Source of the DNA: Curtobacterium sp. MCLR17_007
GTDB lineage: Bacteria; Actinomycetota; Actinomycetes; Actinomycetales; Microbacteriaceae
NCBI RefSeq assembly: GCF_003234655.2
Contig: NZ_CP126271.1
Span: forward strand, 2,914,001 to 2,978,000
Direction: 5' to 3'
Length of the DNA stretch: 64,000 nucleotides
The position numbers were made by a program, and so were the translations under genes. This document shows positions 60,745 to 64,000 of the stretch, in pieces (the stretch's first letter is position 1; each line of letters opens with the position of its first letter). The notes under the pieces were generated by a model. It was not told the DNA's origin and ran no database searches. It was given only the letters and a program-made list of their open reading frames with translations.

Positions 60745-61407
60745 ATGACGACCGACCCGGCACCGACGCCGATCGACCTCGACACCTGGACCCGCCGCGA
60801 GCACTTCGAGCACTACCGCGACCGTGTCCCCTGCCGCTACGAGCTGACCGTGCAGGTGGACGTGACCGACTTCGTCGCCGAACTGCGTCGGACCGGCCGC
60901 CGCATGTACGCGTCGCAGATCTGGGCGCTGTCCACCGCCGTGAACGCCCACCGCGAGTTCCGGATGACCCTGCTGCCCGACCGCTCCCCCGCCGCGTGGG
61001 ACGTCGTGCACCCGGCCTTCACGGTGTTCAACCCGGAGCGCGAGACCTTCTGCGCCGTGTTCGTGCCGTACGACCCGGACTTCGGCGCCTTCCACGACGC
61101 CGCCGTCGCGGCCATGACGACCCACCGCTCGGCGACGGAGATGTTCCCGCAGCAGCCGCGCCCGGCGAACCTCTTCGACGTGTCGACGCTGCCGTGGGCG
61201 TCGTTCTCGGGCTTCTCGCTGCAGGTCCACGAGGGCTGGGACCACCTCCTGCCGATCGTCACGATGGGCGGCCACCACGACGAGGGCGGGCGCACCCTGC
61301 TCCCCCTGTCGGTCCAGGTCCACCACGCGGCGGCCGACGGCTTCCACACGACGCGGCTGCTCTCCGACGTCGAACGGCTGTTCGCCGATCCGACCTGGCT
61401 CGCCTGA
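60745..61407 (+). CDS. Type A chloramphenicol acetyltransferase-like protein
   Basis: The 220-residue protein matches the CAT fold: PIDLDTWTRREHFEHYR at the start is the conserved CAT opening, and VQVHHAAADGFHTTRLL carries the HHxxxDG catalytic motif (His193-His194) near the end. Type A CATs acetylate chloramphenicol using acetyl-CoA; chromosomal homologues may have other alcohols as substrates. CAGGAT ends 6 bases before the ATG. I see no mobile element next to it. Confidence 0.85.
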   Translation: MTTDPAPTPIDLDTWTRREHFEHYRDRVPCRYELTVQVDVTDFVAELRRTGRRMYASQIWALSTAVNAHREFRMTLLPDRSPAAWDVVHPAFTVFNPERETFCAVFVPYDPDFGAFHDAAVAAMTTHRSATEMFPQQPRPANLFDVSTLPWASFSGFSLQVHEGWDHLLPIVTMGGHHDEGGRTLLPLSVQVHHAAADGFHTTRLLSDVERLFADPTWLA

Positions 61408-61673
61408 CCGCGCGTGGCCGTCCGGACGACGGACCGCGGAGACCGTGATCCGGATCGGCACGTGACGAATCCGGTTCACGATCCCCGGGCCGAGCGAACC
61501 GGATTCGTCAGTTCCCGAAACGGGAACCACCGCCGAGCGGCGACCGACGGCCTCCACTCGATCTGACGGCTCGCTGACCGGCGGCACGATCACGTGTGGT
61601 GGACGCGACCCACCGCCGGCCGGGAGGCGCAGTGCGGCCTGGCAGTGAGCCTCCCGTCCGGTGGTGGTGCGGC
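61408..61673. terminator. Stack of three hairpins in a convergent gap
   Basis: TGACGAATCCGGTTC (61463-61477) pairs perfectly with 61496-61510 (15 pairs, 18-base loop). GTTCCCG-AAA-CGGGAAC (61511-61527) follows directly. A third, GGAGGC-family hairpin (about 61610-61666) lies near the stop of the binding-protein gene. Together they fill the 266-base gap between converging genes and should end transcription from both sides. Confidence 0.75.
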
Positions 61674-63305
61674 TCAGGACCCGGCGCGCGCCGCCAGCGC
61701 CTGCTCGAACTCCCGCCGCATCGCGTCGCCGCCGCGGCGGCGCCACTCCCGGGCCGTGTCCTTCCATGACGACACCGGTGCGCGACCGAGCAGCACGTCG
61801 TTGATCGCGTTCGTGGCGAAGGTGCCGACGGCCGGCCCCTTCGTCGAGTTCGTCGGCGAGTACAGGCCGTACGTGGGGTTCGTGATCCCGTCGTCGAGCC
61901 AGGACGCCAGCGAGTCGTAGACGACCTCGGTCATCTCCGGGAACCCGGCGTAGAACAGCGGGAGCGGGCACTCGGTGAAGTACTGCAGCGGGAACTCGCC
62001 GAGCGCGGTCTCGCTGTTGCCGGTCTTGGTCAGGACCGGGGCGCCGTCGCGGTACTCGAAGTCGCGGCCCTCGATGCCGAACTTGCGGTAGGTCCAGGCC
62101 TCGGTGCCGAAGGGTGACGCGCACCAGTTGAGCACGTCGAGCACCATGCGGATACGGTCCTCGCTGCCCGCGGCGAGCGCCGTGATCGCGTTGTTCGGGT
62201 CACCGAGCCACGGCCTGGGCTTCGCGCCCGACGGGCCGATGAACGGAGCCTGCGTCATCGCGAAACCGCTGCCGGGCTCGGCCTGTTGCAGCAGTCCGGG
62301 GATCGCGCTGTAGCTGTCCTGCAGCATGACGGCCGAGCCCTGCACGAACCACACCTTGCCGTTGTAGGCCGTGACGCTGTCCGGGTGCACGAGCCCGTCG
62401 GCCAGCAGCTTCCGCGAGACCTCGAGCATGTCCTGGTAGGCGTCGACCTCGTACATGTGGGTCAGGCGGCCGCCCTGCTCGTCCCACTGGTTCGGGACGC
62501 CGAGCATCGACGCCAGGATGTTCGTCGGCACGGACCCGAGGGCCCAGCGGTTCCGGTTCTGGTCGGTGAGCTCGCGACACAGCGCGGTGAACTCGTCGAG
62601 CGAGCCGAACGACGGGTCGATGCCGAGCTGCTCGAACAGGTCCTGGCGCCGGTGCAGCACGCCGGTCGTCAGCGGGCCGCGCGGCACCGGGACGCCGTAG
62701 ATCCCGCCCGAGAACACCGTGCCCCGCCAGGACGCCGTCGGCAGGTTCGCCAGGTACGGCCAGTCCCGGATACCGCTGCCCGACAGGTACTCCGTCAGGT
62801 TCTGCGCCTTGGCCTCGAGGAACTGCGGCAGGTACGAGAACGTCCCGGACACGGTGAACACGTCGCCGAGGGTGTCGCCGGCGACCTGCGTGGCGAACTT
62901 GCTGGCCCAGTCGGCGTTCGACGTGATGGTCAGGTCGAGGTCGACGCCCATCCGCTCGTCGAGCCCCTGCCAGTAGCGGTTGCTCCCCTTGGCGGGTGGG
63001 ATCGGCGAGTTCGTCGGGACGCTGCCGAGCAGGGTCGAACCGTCGCCGGGGATTTTCGCCGTGGGGACGAGGCTGCTCGGGAGCTTCCGGAACGCGCTCG
63101 GCATGAGGGCGCTGGTCTTCGGCAGGACCGGCTCGGGTCCTGCGGTCCAGGGCACGTAGTCGGGCAGGGTGACGGGCTTGTTGATGGCCCGCACGTCGGT
63201 GGACCGGGTCACGGTGTCGCAGCCGGCCAGGAGGCTCGTGGCCGCGACGCCGAGACCGGTCGCGATGAGAGCGCGACGGGTCAGGCCGCTGTGGGTGTCG
63301 GTCAC
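61674..63305 (-). CDS. Extracellular solute-binding lipoprotein (carbohydrate ABC importer)
   Basis: The 543-residue family-1 binding protein has a twin-arginine-like/lipoprotein signal (RRALIATGLG...) with lipobox LAGC (Cys29). It has TFSYLPQFLEAKAQNLTEYL and WLDDGITNPTYGLYSP near the end. Its large size resembles LipO-type proteins that bind plant oligosaccharides or their degradation products. It is followed on the operon's upstream side by the permease gene 4 bases away. The sugar is unknown. Confidence 0.88.
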   Translation of the reverse strand: MTDTHSGLTRRALIATGLGVAATSLLAGCDTVTRSTDVRAINKPVTLPDYVPWTAGPEPVLPKTSALMPSAFRKLPSSLVPTAKIPGDGSTLLGSVPTNSPIPPAKGSNRYWQGLDERMGVDLDLTITSNADWASKFATQVAGDTLGDVFTVSGTFSYLPQFLEAKAQNLTEYLSGSGIRDWPYLANLPTASWRGTVFSGGIYGVPVPRGPLTTGVLHRRQDLFEQLGIDPSFGSLDEFTALCRELTDQNRNRWALGSVPTNILASMLGVPNQWDEQGGRLTHMYEVDAYQDMLEVSRKLLADGLVHPDSVTAYNGKVWFVQGSAVMLQDSYSAIPGLLQQAEPGSGFAMTQAPFIGPSGAKPRPWLGDPNNAITALAAGSEDRIRMVLDVLNWCASPFGTEAWTYRKFGIEGRDFEYRDGAPVLTKTGNSETALGEFPLQYFTECPLPLFYAGFPEMTEVVYDSLASWLDDGITNPTYGLYSPTNSTKGPAVGTFATNAINDVLLGRAPVSSWKDTAREWRRRGGDAMRREFEQALAARAGS

Positions 63306-63309
63306 GGCG

Positions 63310-64000
63310 TCAGCCCTTCACCGCGCCGGTCAGGACACCCTTGGCGAAGTGCCGCTGCAGGAACGGGTAGACGATGAGGATGGGGACGATGGAGACCACG
63401 AGGATCGCCATCTGGATGGATGCCTGCGGCGGCAGCGCGTCCGAACTCGTGCCGAGGTCGGCGCCGCCGAGCTGGGCGTTGTTGATGACGTAGGTGCGGA
63501 GCACGAGCTGCAGGGGCCACTTGGCGGTGTCGTTGATGTAGAGCAAGGCGTTGAAGAAGGCGTTCCAGTAGCCGACCGCGTAGAACAGGCCGATCACCGC
63601 CAGCACGGCCTTCGACAGCGGCAGCACGATCCGCAGGAAGACACCGAAGTCACCGGCGCCGTCGATGCGTGCCGACTCGATGAGCTCCTTCGGGATCGCC
63701 ATGAAGAACGACCGCATCACGATGACGTTGAACGCGCTGAGGGCCGTCGGCAGGATCAGCGCCCAGTACGAGTCGAGCAGGCCGAACTGCTTGACGACCA
63801 GGTAGTTCGGGATCAGGCCCGGGGCGAACAGCAGGCTGACGAGCACCAGGCTCAGCACGAAGCCCGACCCGTACGAGCCCGGTCGGCTCAGGGCGTAGGC
63901 GAGCATCGCGGTCACGAACAGGCTGATCAGCGTGCCGACGACCGTGATCCCGATGCTGACCACGAGCGCCCGGGTGACGACGCCGCCCGCGAAGATGCTC
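63310..64000 (-). CDS. Carbohydrate ABC transporter permease (LplC/MalG type), partial
   Basis: The window edge cuts the start; the reading frame stays open to base 64000 and the visible 230 residues include SIFAGGVVTRALVVSIGIT, typical just after the first helix. The EAA-type loop is ELIESARIDGAGDFGVFLRIVLPLSK. It is the inner-membrane channel with the binding protein downstream (4 bases apart). A GTG at 63963 would be an internal codon here and is not the start. A second permease is expected outside the window. Confidence 0.9.
   Translation of the reverse strand, partial: SIFAGGVVTRALVVSIGITVVGTLISLFVTAMLAYALSRPGSYGSGFVLSLVLVSLLFAPGLIPNYLVVKQFGLLDSYWALILPTALSAFNVIVMRSFFMAIPKELIESARIDGAGDFGVFLRIVLPLSKAVLAVIGLFYAVGYWNAFFNALLYINDTAKWPLQLVLRTYVINNAQLGGADLGTSSDALPPQASIQMAILVVSIVPILIVYPFLQRHFAKGVLTGAVKG

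Noticed and set aside
60745..61407. Recently acquired antibiotic-resistance cassette
   Set aside because: The CAT-like gene has the same base composition and promoter style as its neighbours and there is no transposase, integrase or direct repeat around it. It is more likely a long-resident homologue.

Overview
The window is very GC-rich, gene-dense bacterial chromosome with frequent GTG starts. Its gene content points to an actinobacterium: a mycothiol-associated SCO1662-1664-like trio, a Pmt/RsmI divergent pair, the metG-tatD-rsmA-ispE neighbourhood, an LCP-family cell-envelope protein and a MoeZ-type adenylyltransferase-rhodanese. The overall flavour is Microbacteriaceae, with Curtobacterium as my best guess; the genus is inference. 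I support 61 protein genes (two cut by the window edges) and one tRNA. I see no rRNA, insertion sequence, prophage, CRISPR array or plasmid function.

Layout. 1-4.4 kb: start of an LCP gene, GntR regulator, MFS transporter and a divergent MetE-like enzyme. 4.5-7.9 kb: an AAA+ ATPase / VWA protein pair. 8.0-10.1 kb: the SCO1664 / DUF3090 / phosphomutase trio. 10.2-13.8 kb: GtrA, VOC and BLUF blue-light proteins, then a TetR gene and two oxidoreductases around a strong operator. 13.9-18.5 kb: tRNA-Ser(UGA), HAD phosphatase, serS, lipid kinase and pheA. 18.6-28.0 kb: a molybdenum block with a MarR gene, a membrane protein, a cytochrome-b/sulfite-oxidase fusion, a GT87-like protein, moaA, moaD, modABC, moeZ and a Mop regulator. 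28.1-31.3 kb: glycosyltransferase, GNAT and ispE. 31.3-36.5 kb: five accessory genes (sulfhydrylase, flavin monooxygenase, ATP-grasp, XRE, SDR) lying between ispE and rsmA. 36.8-42.8 kb: rsmA, tatD, metG, rsmI and a protein O-mannosyltransferase. 42.9-54.0 kb: TetR/efflux pump, sulfurtransferase, epimerase, kinase, DUF255 and hrpA. 54.1-61.4 kb: DUF2461, VOC, an acyl-CoA ligase/deaminase/peptidase operon, a MarR/NmrA pair, a kinase and a chloramphenicol-acetyltransferase-like gene. 61.7-64 kb: part of a carbohydrate ABC importer.

Three things run through the whole window. At least 22 genes start 6 or 7 bases after a TANNNT -10 box, so they are probably transcribed without a leader. Gene ends and convergent gaps repeatedly carry palindromes built on one core (GGACGGGAGGCCCGG). 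Other gaps carry modules made from GGTGCGAGGTTG or from tandem octamers (GCGTCTCG, GAACCTCG), each accompanied by inverted copies of its own unit. These homogenised intergenic elements are the least ordinary part of the sequence.
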